From Branchiostoma floridae (Eukaryota; Chordata; Leptocardii; Amphioxiformes; Branchiostomatidae), in assembly GCF_000003815.2 (NCBI RefSeq), contig NC_049997.1, forward strand, positions 13,924,067-13,988,066: a stretch of DNA of 64,000 nucleotides. Reading direction: 5' to 3'. The notes under the pieces are model-generated. The model was given only the letters and a program-made list of their open reading frames with translations, was not told the origin of the DNA and made no database searches. Made by a program: the position numbers and the translations under genes. The first letter of the stretch is position 1, and every line of letters starts with the position of its first letter. Shown here in pieces: positions 44,041-56,900 of this stretch.

Positions 44041-45778
44041 ATCCAATATCAAGAAGAGCAAACGTAATCTTTCTATTTTATTTTATCCCGTTTATATCCA
44101 ATAGCTTATGATACAGAGGCTCATTTCTCACGTAGGTTGATGTTATAACCAATTCACAAAAAAGGAAAGACACAATTGCACAAACAGGTAAACTACAAAG
44201 ACTTTATTCAAAACAAAAACCTTGAAATACTAGAAAAAACGCAAAGCCATGACTAATCATGGGTTACTAATATGTAGTTTATATCTGAATTAAAATAGAA
44301 CACAACACTTAAAAGCCTTAAAAACTGTTCTTGGTTAAATACCGTTCTATTGTAAAGACAATAACTCTCTTAAGTTGAGGTAGAATGGGGAAGGTGAAGA
44401 GAACTGATGCAGTGTAAGAGTGTGAAATTTAATGGTGGTTAGGATTTAAATGTTGGATAAGGAATGATACTGTAAAAGTTGAAGTTTAAAATGGTTGGTC
44501 ACCAGTTGAAATGATGTATCCCATTTTGATAACACAGCAGCCAAATTAGATGCGTTCTAAAATTGTACAAAAAAAATCACTGTTGGAACAGAAATGAAAA
44601 AAAATCTTATCAACTATTTGTAGAAGCCTGCGTTTACACAATCTCTCGCTGGCTGGGGTTAATGACCCCTAGCCTTCCTTAGGTGCGCAATAGAAGCGCA
44701 ATGTTAGTCAGGCAAATATTGGTAGATGCAGTTCTGCTGAGCACTTTTCAAGCAGGCTGAAATTGGCCACCGATTCGGCCGCTGATTGGTCATTGGACAG
44801 AGCATAGCATCTCATTCAGACGCCGATCGAAGAATCTAAAAATTCCTAATTTCAGTCATTCTTGCTTATACGTAAACGTGTGTTTCAGATTATGGGTATG
44901 CGGAGCTTTGGCGAAAGGAAGGACCATTGAAAAGATATAGCAGCACAATGGTGTTATCATAGATCACTCCCTGATACAGAATATAATCTCAGGTTATAAC
45001 ATTGAGTGTGGCTAAGTGAGTCATCACCTTCTGTCTGGCATATTTCTGTATTGTTTAGATACAAATTCACTGCATACTTTGGAAAAATATAATTTCTTGC
45101 AAAACACACATTAAATGCATACCTTTATGTCATACATTAAGTTTGAGAAAAGTTTTTGAGTTTCAAGACAATATGTGAGTGAAACTACAGTAATCTTGAT
45201 ATCTATCCGTTCAGATGATTCAAATTCTGAATAGAAAATGAGTTGCTTACAGCACTTAAAATATGGTGCAAACTTTCAAAACATTCTTGAAGTACTCTGG
45301 ATAACACTCAAACCTTAACCCATTCTTGCTGTCTAATCTCTTTTGCCAGTAAGATTTGGTACCAAACCGATACCTTAGCATGTTGTTAAAGGTAACCATT
45401 TGACATTTCTAAAAATTGGACATCGTTGTATCATAATTGAAGATCTACATGTACAGATGATATGTTTCTTCACAGACCCAGTTCTACCAACTGCTTTACC
45501 ACTTGTAAGATTTAGGGGTGCTGGCCCCACTGTGTCCTGGTGAGAGGGGAAGTCGGGCAATTTTAGACTCCGGAACAGCAAATGGGCTTGTCATGTGGCT
45601 GGTGTCCATCCCTAGTGTGGAAAATAGAGAGAACGATGTTAACTTGATATCCAAAGCCCATACTCCATGTTTTAATACAGTTAAAGCTGCCCAAGAAGAC
45701 CACTCAGGGGACCAATCAAGTCTAGTCTACATGTATGTCGAATGGTCACCAGGTCACCAGTGTCAATGGTTAGAATGA
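44041..45778. other. Intergenic stretch, no gene seen
   Basis: AT-rich, with no frame of coding character. It separates the inverted-arm element from a cluster of MITEs. Confidence 0.55.
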
Positions 45779-45994
45779 AACAGTGGGGTTCAAGGACTGC
45801 TAAACTGACCATACCAAACGGCTTGAAGCCTTTTGGCATAATAGTTTAGGGTCTGGGGTTGTGATCTGGCGGCCAAGATTTGGCGTGGGTTCGAATCCTG
45901 GGAGTCAGGATATTGTTTCTTTCTGTTTCTGTTATGCTAAAAGGCTTAAGGCCATTTGGCATGATCAGTCTAGCAGTCCTTGAACCCCACTGTT
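45779..45994. mobile_element. Foldback element with tRNA-like core
   Basis: The left end AACAGTGGGGTTCAAGGACT and the inverted right end match over about 65 bp. The unpaired core (about 45845-45905) contains tgggttcgaatcctggg, a perfect pol III B-box (GGTTCGAATCC), and possible A-box sequence before it. Confidence 0.75.
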
Positions 45995-46080
45995 ACAACT
46001 GAAAGGGACCACCAAACAGTGGTCACATTGGCCAGGTGGTTCTTTGGTAAAGGTGGTCCCTTGTACAGGTTTGACTGTAC
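45995..46080. mobile_element. Fragment of the Tc1/mariner-type family
   Basis: It contains ggccaggtggttctttggta and ends tacaggtttgactgtac, matching the right end of the 46522-47072 element. Confidence 0.65.
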
Positions 46081-46521
46081 AAACTCATTTTGTACCACTA
46101 TATCTACATATCTCTAAAGGAACATGAAAGGGTATGAAGTTGTTACAAGTGAATGCAGATCATGATGATGATGATGATGATGAAGACTGCTGACATTATG
46201 TCATCAACCTCTCCATCTCACTGCAGATTCTTTAGTACTAAGCGGAAATGTTAACAGTCATAAAAAACTTTGAAGAATTTCAGTACCATGTAAAGCAGTG
46301 AAATGAAATATGGAGAACTGAGACAAAACCTATAGACTAGAAAAGAACTCAGGGATCAGGTTCCTATGTGATAAGCTGGTTCTACGTTAGAACTGCACAT
46401 GTGCAAATTTACAGCTGGAGGCCCCTTATTTTGCTTCACAATGTCTAGAGTCTCTAGAAAATGCTTGATGCCATGTCCAGACATGTTTTTATTATGTCTC
46501 AAAGACCTTCAAATTTGAAAT

Positions 46522-47072
46522 ACAGTACTAGTCAAACCTGTCTATAGTGGCCACTCAAGGGACTGGAGAAATGTGGCTACAATAGACAGGTGGCCACTAT
46601 ACAGAAAATTTGACCAAGCAATAAGGCACACGATTTCAGTACCCACTGATCTTTCTCACCAAGTTACATCGATTGTCTCAATCGTCTTAAAATTCAACTG
46701 ACCCTGCCAAAGTCAAATCTACCGAAAATGATTAATATTGCCATGCGCAATGTTCATAAATTTGCTGCCAAAGACTTGATCGAACGCTCAAGGCATGCAT
46801 ACCTTGTGCTACTGCAGAAATGACCCTGTCGGGAACTACAAATCCTCCCAAACTACGACTTTAAACTCTGTGCAGGGTGACCAACAGCCGCTGTATGGGC
46901 GCAATATGCAGTGTTTTTGTATCTACGGCACCAGAAATCGTGTGGCCGTGGCCGTGTTGGACAAGTGGCCGCTATAGACTATTTCTTAATGCTTAGGTCA
47001 ATGGAAAAAATCCAAGGGACCGACAAAAAGTGGCCGCTATGCAAAGGTGGCCACTAATACAGGTTTGACTGT
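46522..47072. mobile_element. Tc1/mariner-type non-autonomous element, copy 2
   Basis: The body matches 7525-8089 and the right end is the same (CAGGTTTGACTG then TA). The left end has a small insertion (cagtactagtcaaacctg). Confidence 0.83.
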
Positions 47073-47520
47073 ATGTTTATTACCCATAATGTACATGTAG
47101 CACACTGTGCAGTTCGTTTTAAACTGCGAACCATCTTATCTTTGTAATCTCCAAGCAGATGTAGATTTGGACCAGTCTCAGTGGTTTTACCTAATTGTTT
47201 TTTCAGTATTTGGTACATCATTATTTATCTACTCGAAACTAAACTCTACAAAAATTTGACCACAAGAAAGAGGTATGAAAAGCCTCAAAATCATGTTTTA
47301 ATCACTAATCTCAAACCAACATCTGCTTGAAGATTATAATATGTGGGCCCATTTTGAAGACTTAGTCATGTAGCTATTAGAGATCAGATCACTGCACACA
47401 CAAACAGTATATAGTACATTAGTTGTGATTGGTTTGTGAATTCTTCAAAGTCTAAACTTCCAAATTAATTCTGCAAATCATATGCAACACAAACACAAAC
47501 GGTTACTTGGATTCATTTTC

Positions 47521-47680
47521 TTATTGGTTATATTGCATAGGGGAAGGTGGGGGGTGGGGGGCTATTGGTTATATTACATAGGGGATGGCGGGGGGGGGGG
47601 CAGCTTCTACGGTTATATTGCATAGGAGATGGTGTTGGGGGGTATTGGTTATATTGCATAGGGGATGGTAGGGGGGCTAA
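47521..47680. repeat. G-rich minisatellite
   Basis: About four units of ttggttatattgcatagggg followed by a variable G-rich stretch, with a unit length of about 40-55 bases. It lies just beyond the 3' end of the right-hand gene. Confidence 0.85.
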
Positions 47681-47786
47681 TGCTATGAGAGGGGAGAAGT
47701 TAGTTTTTGATCAGTGTTAATTTGGGTTCTCCGAAAAGGGAAGTGTCTTTGTTACCCTAATCTCTTTTTCCCAACCCTTTGTCTCT

Positions 47787-47950
47787 TTACAACTCGGTTT
47801 CGGAATCCTCCTCGAACACTTCGTCTTCATATGTATCAACGCCGACAGTTCCTTTCTCCATGTCATCAGGTGACATGGGCCTGTCACTCATAGCAGATTG
47901 CCTGTCACTCATAGCAGATTGCCTGTCACTCATAGCAGATTGCCTGCCAC
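47787..47950 (-). CDS. Right-hand gene, last coding exon with 7-residue repeats and PDZ ligand
   Basis: Three perfect RQSAMSD repeats (21-bp units) are followed by an acidic end, EVFEEDSETEL, then TAA. The terminal ETEL fits a class I PDZ ligand (T-x-L). Confidence 0.88.
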
Positions 47951-50900
47951 CTAGATAGGGTACATCAGGACATCAAAGCAAGAAAAGTTATTCATGCACA
48001 CATTGTAGATCTTTGTTTTGAATGGGTGGTAAAGGGGGACGCCTAGGTGCCATCCTGGTTAGTTCTACGTCAGCTCTAATAGTCGTTTCCCCACCAACTT
48101 TCAGAGCGGACGTAAAACTAACGAGGATGGTACCCAAGCCAGAACAAAATCAACTACAAGAAAATCAATTTACAAAAATCACAATATGATTTCCAAGATA
48201 AAAAGATTACACATTCTTGATTTCTGGGAAGCCAAGTGTTTTGAAATTTTGTCAGTTGTCAATTTCGTTATTGATTGGGAACCCCTTTTTGATCCTTAAC
48301 AATTTGTGTTGGTATTCAAAGCTGAGCTTGAGATAATCTTACCATTGTCTTGGGCCACTGGGGAGGCTCCCCTTGGGGTATGCAGGGACACCTCACTCAT
48401 GGCACTCTCCACCCTCATGTCTTCTGCTGGGGGTGGTGGGCTGCTCTTGTTAGACCCTGTGTCTTCAGCAGTGGCACCAGGTAGGCCCACCAGAGGCTCC
48501 TCATCGCCTTCATACGCAGGGTTGGTGTACTGCAGACTGGCAACGGACATCCGTGCAGCAGAACTCTTCCTGCTCGCACTCTTTAGTGCACCTTCAGAAG
48601 ACCTGCGTGACGCAGAACTCTGCCTGCTCTCACTCATCGAACCTGCAGAAGATTTGCGTGAAGCCGAACTCTTCTGGCTGTCACTCTCAGACTTGCGCGG
48701 CCCGTTCTCGTCTTCATGAATAATCAGCATGGCCTTGCTGGAGCGCCGACTCCCTGCTGACATCTTACGAGCTGGCGAGCTCCCACTACTGCGGTTCTGC
48801 AGGTCAGCAGAGGATGCGCCCGGGCTGTCGTCGGAGGGAGTGGAGAGAGACCTCTGTATGGGTGACCTTTTGCCGGCAAGGTCGTCATGCATGGACACCC
48901 AGCTTCCATTCCGGCTGGAGCGGGAAGACCGGTCAGTCGGGGAAGAGGAATCCTTGGAGGTGCCTGAGGAACCTGGCATGGCCATCGTTATCCCGTCAGC
49001 TTCTACAGCACTTTGCAAGGGATCTACCGAGTTGCGCCTGGGACTGAATTTGCTGGGTCCTCCTACCTTCATCTGGACAGGTGGATTGGCGATGGGTGGC
49101 AGGACAGGACGTCTGGGGGGCTGCATGACAAAGCCTGGAAATTTCAGAGAAAAATATTAGCTGACCAACCAATGAAATTTAAACCTACATCTGGGCACTA
49201 AACAGGGTTCTAGCCAGCATCCGTCCTTCCGTTCTTTTCACGGAATTTTGCTGCTGCGGACAGACAAAAATTTTGCCCATCAGTCCTCTGTGATGGACAA
49301 AACTTGGACGGTTAATAATTTTATTTGAACCAAGCTGAGTCTACTAGTAAAATGAGCCATAATAGGAAATAGCATTTTAAAGGGTCTAGATTTCAAAATT
49401 TTCCTGGGGAGCATGGCCCCGGAACCCCCTAGGATCGTTGCACCTACGACATGATTTCCATTCAAAATCCAGGGGCCAGAAAAAAATTTTAGGCTAGCTA
49501 GAACACTGGCACTAAACTTCTGTTTTTATCTCTTTCACCAAGGAAATGGATTTCTGTAGTCTCAAGGAAGAAGACAGTAGTTTTATTACCTCCTTCATCT
49601 GGGACCTCCATCTTTATAGGTGGCAGTCTCTTAGGAGGAGCAGGCAAAGTGTCCGCTGTCTCTTCCTTAGCCTCGTCCTCCTCCACACGGAGGTCCAGTT
49701 TCTGGAATCGATGTTTCCTGTGGCAGACATTCATGGCTTAGTCCACAGAGTTGACATTATCAATGTGGAAACTTTGCAGGCATCCTGCCATTACTTTGGA
49801 GGGTTTACCCCGATTTAGCTCTCATCAACAGTGAGACGCTGAAACAGGAAAATATCGTCGCACAGTTTTAAGGTGGTCTAAGGTGGTTATGTGGTCTTTT
49901 AAAAAGTGTTGTTGAACGTTGTTGACTTAGAATCTAAAAATCTTGGTTTGAATCCCTAGCAGGTCCCAATATTGTGCCCTTGCAAAAGCCACATAACATT
50001 GTCATTGCTGTCACTTAACAGCAATTCCAACGTTTGAATCAGGTATTCGAATTTTTGACCGCAATGCACTTGGCATGCACAGAATACGTTCCAATTATTC
50101 AATGGAAGCCTGCGTGAACAAAACTTTGAAGCTGGTTTGGAACACCTGTATCAAATGTTACTGTGGCCCAGGTATGATATAATGACATTTTTGCAGCACC
50201 AACCTCAGGTATTTCACTCTCCAGATGATCAGTCCAACGATGACCAGTGCCAGAATAGAACAGACGATGAGAGCAATCTCCCATGGCTGGAGTCCGTCAC
50301 AGTTAGGATTCCAGTCTGGACACTCGCACCTGACAGATAAAAACAAAAACAGTTCAGATAATTCAAATAAAAGCCCCACAATCCTTGAATAGCATATTCT
50401 CGTGCTAGTCTTTTGTGTGGGTGTGAATGTGTATAATTTCATCAAAGCAAACTTTCAAGATGGAACTTATTCTAAATATCCATGCAGCACTAAATCTAAA
50501 GTTTGTACATCAAGACCAACTGACAAAGAGTACAATAAGAGACTGATGTCATAGCAATGCCTACTTCTGTTCAAATGTAACAACACGCACAAGCACTCTA
50601 AAGAATCTACCAATAGTACTAGAACTAAAAGAACCTAGTACCTGTAGTAATCAAGCTCATCGTGACACTCCTTTGGCCATGGACAAGGGCTGGACACACA
50701 ATCGTCGAAGTCTGTCTCACAGTAGCGCCCCACCCAGCCGGGAAGGCACTCACACTCATATCCATCGTATCCATCCGCACGCTTGGTGTGTGTGCAGTTC
50801 CAGTCATCCTCGATTCCTGTGGTTTTAGAAACATTCTTACTGTTGTATTCTAAAAGAGTAAGTAGTTCCTACTTGTTCAATTAGAACCACAGTGACTACT

Positions 50901-53900
50901 ATCTGGTATAATGTTAAACCTAAAGTTCAAGTATTTGGAGAGCAATAGAATTATAGAAAAAACAACATTGTCCTCTTCTACATGTACGACATTGTCTGTC
51001 ATACATAATGGCAGGTAAATCTGAATTCAAATACAAAAACATAGTTTTTATAACTTCTTTATAATGGCATGATTATGACAGCTTCTATTCTGTACTGTAT
51101 TTGATGCAATAGATTCTATGATGTTCAGTACAAGAGGCCTGTTTATGGATTAAACTGTGCATTCATGGCAAGATGCATTGTGGATAATGGGTCAAAGGTG
51201 AAAGCATGTGAACAATTCTTGTCTACCGTGACACCATGTTCTATCATGTTTTGTTTATGTCTGATAGGCTTTAATGAGAGTACCCAAAATGCATCTTACT
51301 TATGCTCAGTCCAACCCTTGAACAGGCTTATGCACATGCACATGTACCTTTGCAGGTAGCATTGTTGACACATGGCATGTGAAGAATGTAGACATCGAAG
51401 ATCAGGCGCTCTGAGAACGCCCCTGCTGCATCAATGCCGATCAGGATAAACTCATCATGGCCATAGAAGTTCTCTATGGGCACATACGTCACCAAAGCCT
51501 TGATGTAGCTGCCCTCAGCAGGAATTTCTGTAAATCAACAAAGGACATTCAAATACAATTAAATCTCTACAACTGTTACTGGTCTGAAAAAAAAAATTGA
51601 TATCTACTTCCAAACTCCTAAGTTCAACCAGGTTTTCCAGGTAGCTTTTGCTCTACTATACACAAATGTATGTTTTTGTACTATGCATATAATATTATAA
51701 TGAAATATGTTGATAGATTTAATAGGACTCGATGTATCTGTATTTACATTATAATTCATCTGACCATTGCCTTCCTCATGACCTCAATGAAAAACAGCCT
51801 ACAGGTCGAGTTGAGCTTCTCATGATTAAATATAGGTTCAAACAAAATAAAAAATTATTCTGTAGGACTAAGCATTTTTTATCAATGTCCTTTACCAGAG
51901 GGGTCTGGTTGCAGAAGAGTGATGTGAGCTGTTCCAAAGGTGGCGTTGTACTGGTCGATCAGGAGAGTCTCATCCCTATCAGGGTCCCACACAGACACGA
52001 TGATCTGGTACGGCTCATACACAATGTTTGTTTCAATGTTCTGCTCAACGGGTGCCTGAAGAACGACAGTGATGTCATGATTAAAACTTTAAGTCAGATC
52101 AGTGTAACAGCATGCGTAGTCCAGTGGTTAGTGACCCTGCCTCTGAAACTAGACGCCGAGGGATCAATTCCGGGCTTTGTTGCTCACCCGCCATGCACGC
52201 TGCCAGAAAGGGTTGCAGTCCTTAGGACGGGATGTTAAGCTGTGGTCCACTGTTCATTGTGCTTGTCAATAAGAGCTAGCCAAGTAGAATTTCCGCGGTA
52301 CAATGAACCTGTAAATACTGTACATAGCATCTGTCCTCTCTGTCACGACCAGTGGAAAACTAGCTCTTCAGTGAGCTAAAACTGGGTTGAGATCACTTTC
52401 CTTTCCTTTTCCTTTTCTTACAGCCGAAAGGGTTAAGTACTTGCCTTGCACTTGTTATATAGCATGTTCAAGCCTTTAGTCTGGATACCAGCCATCTTAT
52501 CACTATAGAGTGATTTGCTAAATCTTTATTTGCATAATGTAGGAAAATAGTATGTCCAGTCTTTTCCTACCTCAATGGTGTTGTTTTCTTGAACCACGAG
52601 CATCTGTCCGCCTATCTCAACAGAGAACACTGGGTAGTCGTTCACAGACAGGACTTCTATGCTCAGCACGGCAGTTGTCTCCAGGATGGGAATAATGGTG
52701 CTGTCCTCCCGTACCTCCCTCACGTAGATGCTGATGGTCTCCATACCTAAAGTTCAAAAAAGGAAAAAAGCAGATGAGCAAGACTAGTGATATATATAAA
52801 CAGTGCTTGAAATCCTTTTTTCAGCCAGGTTGCCCAGATGGCAACCTAAGTCAAAAGCCTGGTTGAGCCATCACCGTTTCAGGTTGCCCCACTTCTAAGT
52901 TATTTTTTTATTCAAACCAGCTTAGCATTATCTTTTCTTTCAGTTACATACAACCACTTATGCTTTATCTTAATACCAAGAAATACAGAAGCATATGCAA
53001 ATAAGTTCAACATTCCAACTGCACAATTTCAGGTAGAGCACTAAACTACCTGGGTTTGAAATTAAGTTGCGCCAAGAGTATATAAATGACAAGAAAACCT
53101 TGGGACAGAAGATTGCAGAGACTGCAAGAAATAGCTTGAAGGAGCAAAAAAAAAGTTTTAACAGCCTTATAGTTATACAACTCTCTCCTGTTAACAATGA
53201 TGACTGAAACCAACTGAAATTGGACAGGAATGATTTGCAACCTACCAAACTCCTGTGAGAAGGGTTTGTAGGTAAGAAGCCCTTCTGCTGACAGTGTGGC
53301 AGTACCCAGTGATGGGGAAGAGCTGGGGTTGATACCAAACACTATCTCATCATTGTCTGGGTCTGATGCCTGCACCCAGTATGCCAGGGTTCCTGTAGAT
53401 CAAAACATACATTCCAGAATTCTAAATGAATTGTCATCATTGCTACTGTACACAATAGATTCATGATATGAATTCTACATTCGCTGAACAAGTAAACAAG
53501 ATTTTACATTTGCCTATTGATAACTTTCTGTCACTCTGTGGTGAACACACCTAGATCTACCACTTCCTACCAGCCTGTGGGGAAACCATTTTGACCTCCA
53601 AGTTGACCTTTACATCCTGCCAGTCTCTGTTACACCATCTTTGATTCCTTCTCACATTCTATCACAGTGACTCTGAATAGCTTCACATTATGACACAAAC
53701 ATACATCTAGATCTGAACACAACAAAAGTAAAACCTCTGTATATGGAGACAACATGATACCTGATGATTCCTAGGTGAAGTAGTCCCCCTCCTGTCACTC
53801 ACAGTGCTTCCTCTTTCCCCAGCACAAATCCAACCTTGTTTTGAAGCTATTCACTTTCACTGCTTTTACTACTTCTGCTGGCAATGAGTTCCATTGCTGT

Positions 53901-56900
53901 GCTGTTTTAATTGCAAAAGACTGGCGATGTACAGTAGATTTGGCCAGTGGCACAGCTAGCATGAAACAATGACCTTTCGTTGTCTAGATGGACACTCCAA
54001 CTAACTGACCTGAATCTTCGTCCATCCAGAGGTCCAGTGTTGATGTGAAGACAGGAGGGTCATTAGGGATTCCCTTGGTGGCGATGACCACAGCAAACTG
54101 TGTCTCCCTGCTGAAGTAATCCACAACGATGTTTGTAGACCTCTTGGTACGCTGACTGCGCGCTGTTGGGTAGTTCGTGGAGCAGACCTGCAGAACAGAA
54201 ATTATATGTTCAGGTAGAGATTGTAATTTGTCAGAATCTGTGATAAGTAGAGATTGCAATCTGTACTACTGGTAAGAATTGCCGACTGTGCATATTAGAA
54301 TCACCAATTGTACTATCAGTATGGTAAATTGTACTGGCAGAAATCCTGATCTCTGTTGAGACTCCAGTGGATTGCCAATTGTGCACAGCAATCTTTTAGT
54401 AACCCTTGCAAGAATACTGTGTCTATCTCTTTTATTACAAATGAAAATTTGAGAAAAAAACTCACTCAAAACTCAAGCAACTTGTGACCAAAGATTGGAC
54501 ACACCTTGGTTTTGGGCAATAGTTGAATTTTAAATCTCAGTTATAAATAAAAATTAGCGGAGACTTACATAAGTGATCAATTCTCCTGTGGTCTCGTTGA
54601 ACTGCATTTGACCATTTTCATCACAGGTGCGAGAAGCATCGTCCCATTCACTCAGGTCTGACAAAGAAAAAAAACAAAACAGATTCACATTTAATTAAGA
54701 TATATAAAAGTAATGCATACTAAATTCTAAACAAGTACAAATGGTCACAGAAAATAGTTTGAAGTTTTGCTATCAAAACATAAAATTCTATATACATATA
54801 CCTCAAGGATTTTACCTTGAAGGTAATCCTTAAAAACTTTTTTTGCTTGAACATTTGTTTATTAATGAAAGCTCAAATCGGCCTGCAGGCCCTTTTCTTT
54901 GAGGTCATGAGGGAAGAGGCAAGGGTCAGACAAAGTATATAACAGAGATACCGTTTACATCCATTTACAAGACTAGTCCTTTCACAGAATTCTACAATTG
55001 TCACTGATCCAAAGAAAAATGTACTAACAGTAAATTTATTAAGTTTACAGTATGTGGACATCATTTGGCCACGTGAGGGGGGGGGGGGGCGGCATTCCCT
55101 TCATTTTAACCCTCACCCTGCTGCCTAACCCCATAACCAATAGGAAATCTGTAGCCAAGAGACTACTTCAGCATTATGAAGATTAATTTTGTAGTGGAAC
55201 AACAGTTACTGTAGTAAAAAAAATACAAGACAGTCCATTTGTTTGCAGTGAGATGAGTTTGCAGATGACCACAAACACAACAACACCCCAAATATTTCAT
55301 TATCATGTCATATTTCTGGGAGTCTTTACATTCCTTTAGACATACATACAAGTCTTTGACACAGTTTAACTGCAGATTCTGAGAATAGAATTTCAAATGA
55401 TTGAGACATACCTTTGTTCCAGAAGATGAGTAGTGGGGTATAGTCTGTCCAGTTGGCTGCAGCAGGGTCCACCGTTGACGTGACGGCAAGCGAAGCATTC
55501 AGCTCGACTTGTCCCACAGTAGACAGATAGAAACTGGGCTGTAGGAGGGTCTGGATCCTGGAATATGAAAAAAACCCTCTTACATGTACAAAATACATAA
55601 AAAAGATATCAAGGATCTCATACCTCTGTTAATTTCTTGTTACACATACAACATACATTTCAAAGATAAGATATTGATGACCTTATACCTTTGAGAATTT
55701 TTGTTACATGTACAAAATACATAAAAAAGATATCAAAGATCTCATACCTCTGTTAATTTCTTGTTACACATACAACATACATTTCAAAGATAAGATATTG
55801 ATGACCTTATACCTTTGAGAATTTTTGTTACATGTACAAAATACATAAAAAACAAAGATTCATACCTCTGCAATTTCTGCATCTGCATCTACATCTTTTT
55901 GTTATCGTTATTTTGAATTTGTAACTGATTCTGTCTAAAGCATTTTCCCACTGACCCTCATAATTCAACAGAAATTGAAGACAGGAAATGAAATTATTCT
56001 TGTTAAAATGCAGAGTGTTCCATTTTTCAAAGTGTTTCATTTTAGCTCCAATAGTTCTCTGAAATAAAACAATAATCCACTGTTCAGCACCATGGGCAGA
56101 GCCAACAACTTGCTTTTCAGAACCAGGGAAAGAGCCTAATATGTATTTACATTGTTCTGCCTGGGCTTTGTAGTGTCATCTTATACAAATTTGTTTACTG
56201 TCCTTTATTTTCAGAGCAAAGGCCTTAAGGCCTACTTGCTCAGTCTTGTTATTACCTACCTATCCCGTAGGTATCTCCCTGTCATGTTGGCTTCTATGGT
56301 GAGTGCAGGATCAGTGATGTAAGGGATGTAGTCATCGGAGGCATCAGAGCCGTACTCCTGAGAAACACGGTTCTGGTCCAGCTCTCCAAAGGCCAAGGTC
56401 AAACCAGCAGGAAGGTCTAAGAAAGGAACATGAGGTCTTAGTGTCAGCTGGGAGGAAGATATTCTATAGAATTTTATCATTCACTTTGTCTTCGGTATGG
56501 TATCAGACAACAGAGCACATTCCTCTCCTCCCTTTGCCATTTACCTCCCAACTGGAGTGCCTTTCCCAAGGATATAACCTCTGACCAGGAACCTGTGACT
56601 TCTCAATCTTGTGTGCTAGCCAAGCCTCTTGGTAAACGTTTCATACTGTATCCTACATAAGGCATTCTTTAAACAAGATTGACACAAAACTGAAAAAAGT
56701 TTAATTTTTCATACAACAGGGTCATGTCATCAAATTAAAATGTAAAGTCAGATTCAACATAAACTTCACCAAGAATCTCTAATAAAAAACCAAAAGCTTT
56801 TATACTGTTACCATCACTGTAACATACTGTACTATTACTCTGTTGAATTTAGACGAATATAGAATTATCTATTCTATCTTTACTATTTAAAAATGATGTA

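Noticed and set aside
52801-52920. Possible second hAT-type MITE starting cagtgcttgaaatcc
   Set aside because: I could not find the matching inverted end or a target duplication.
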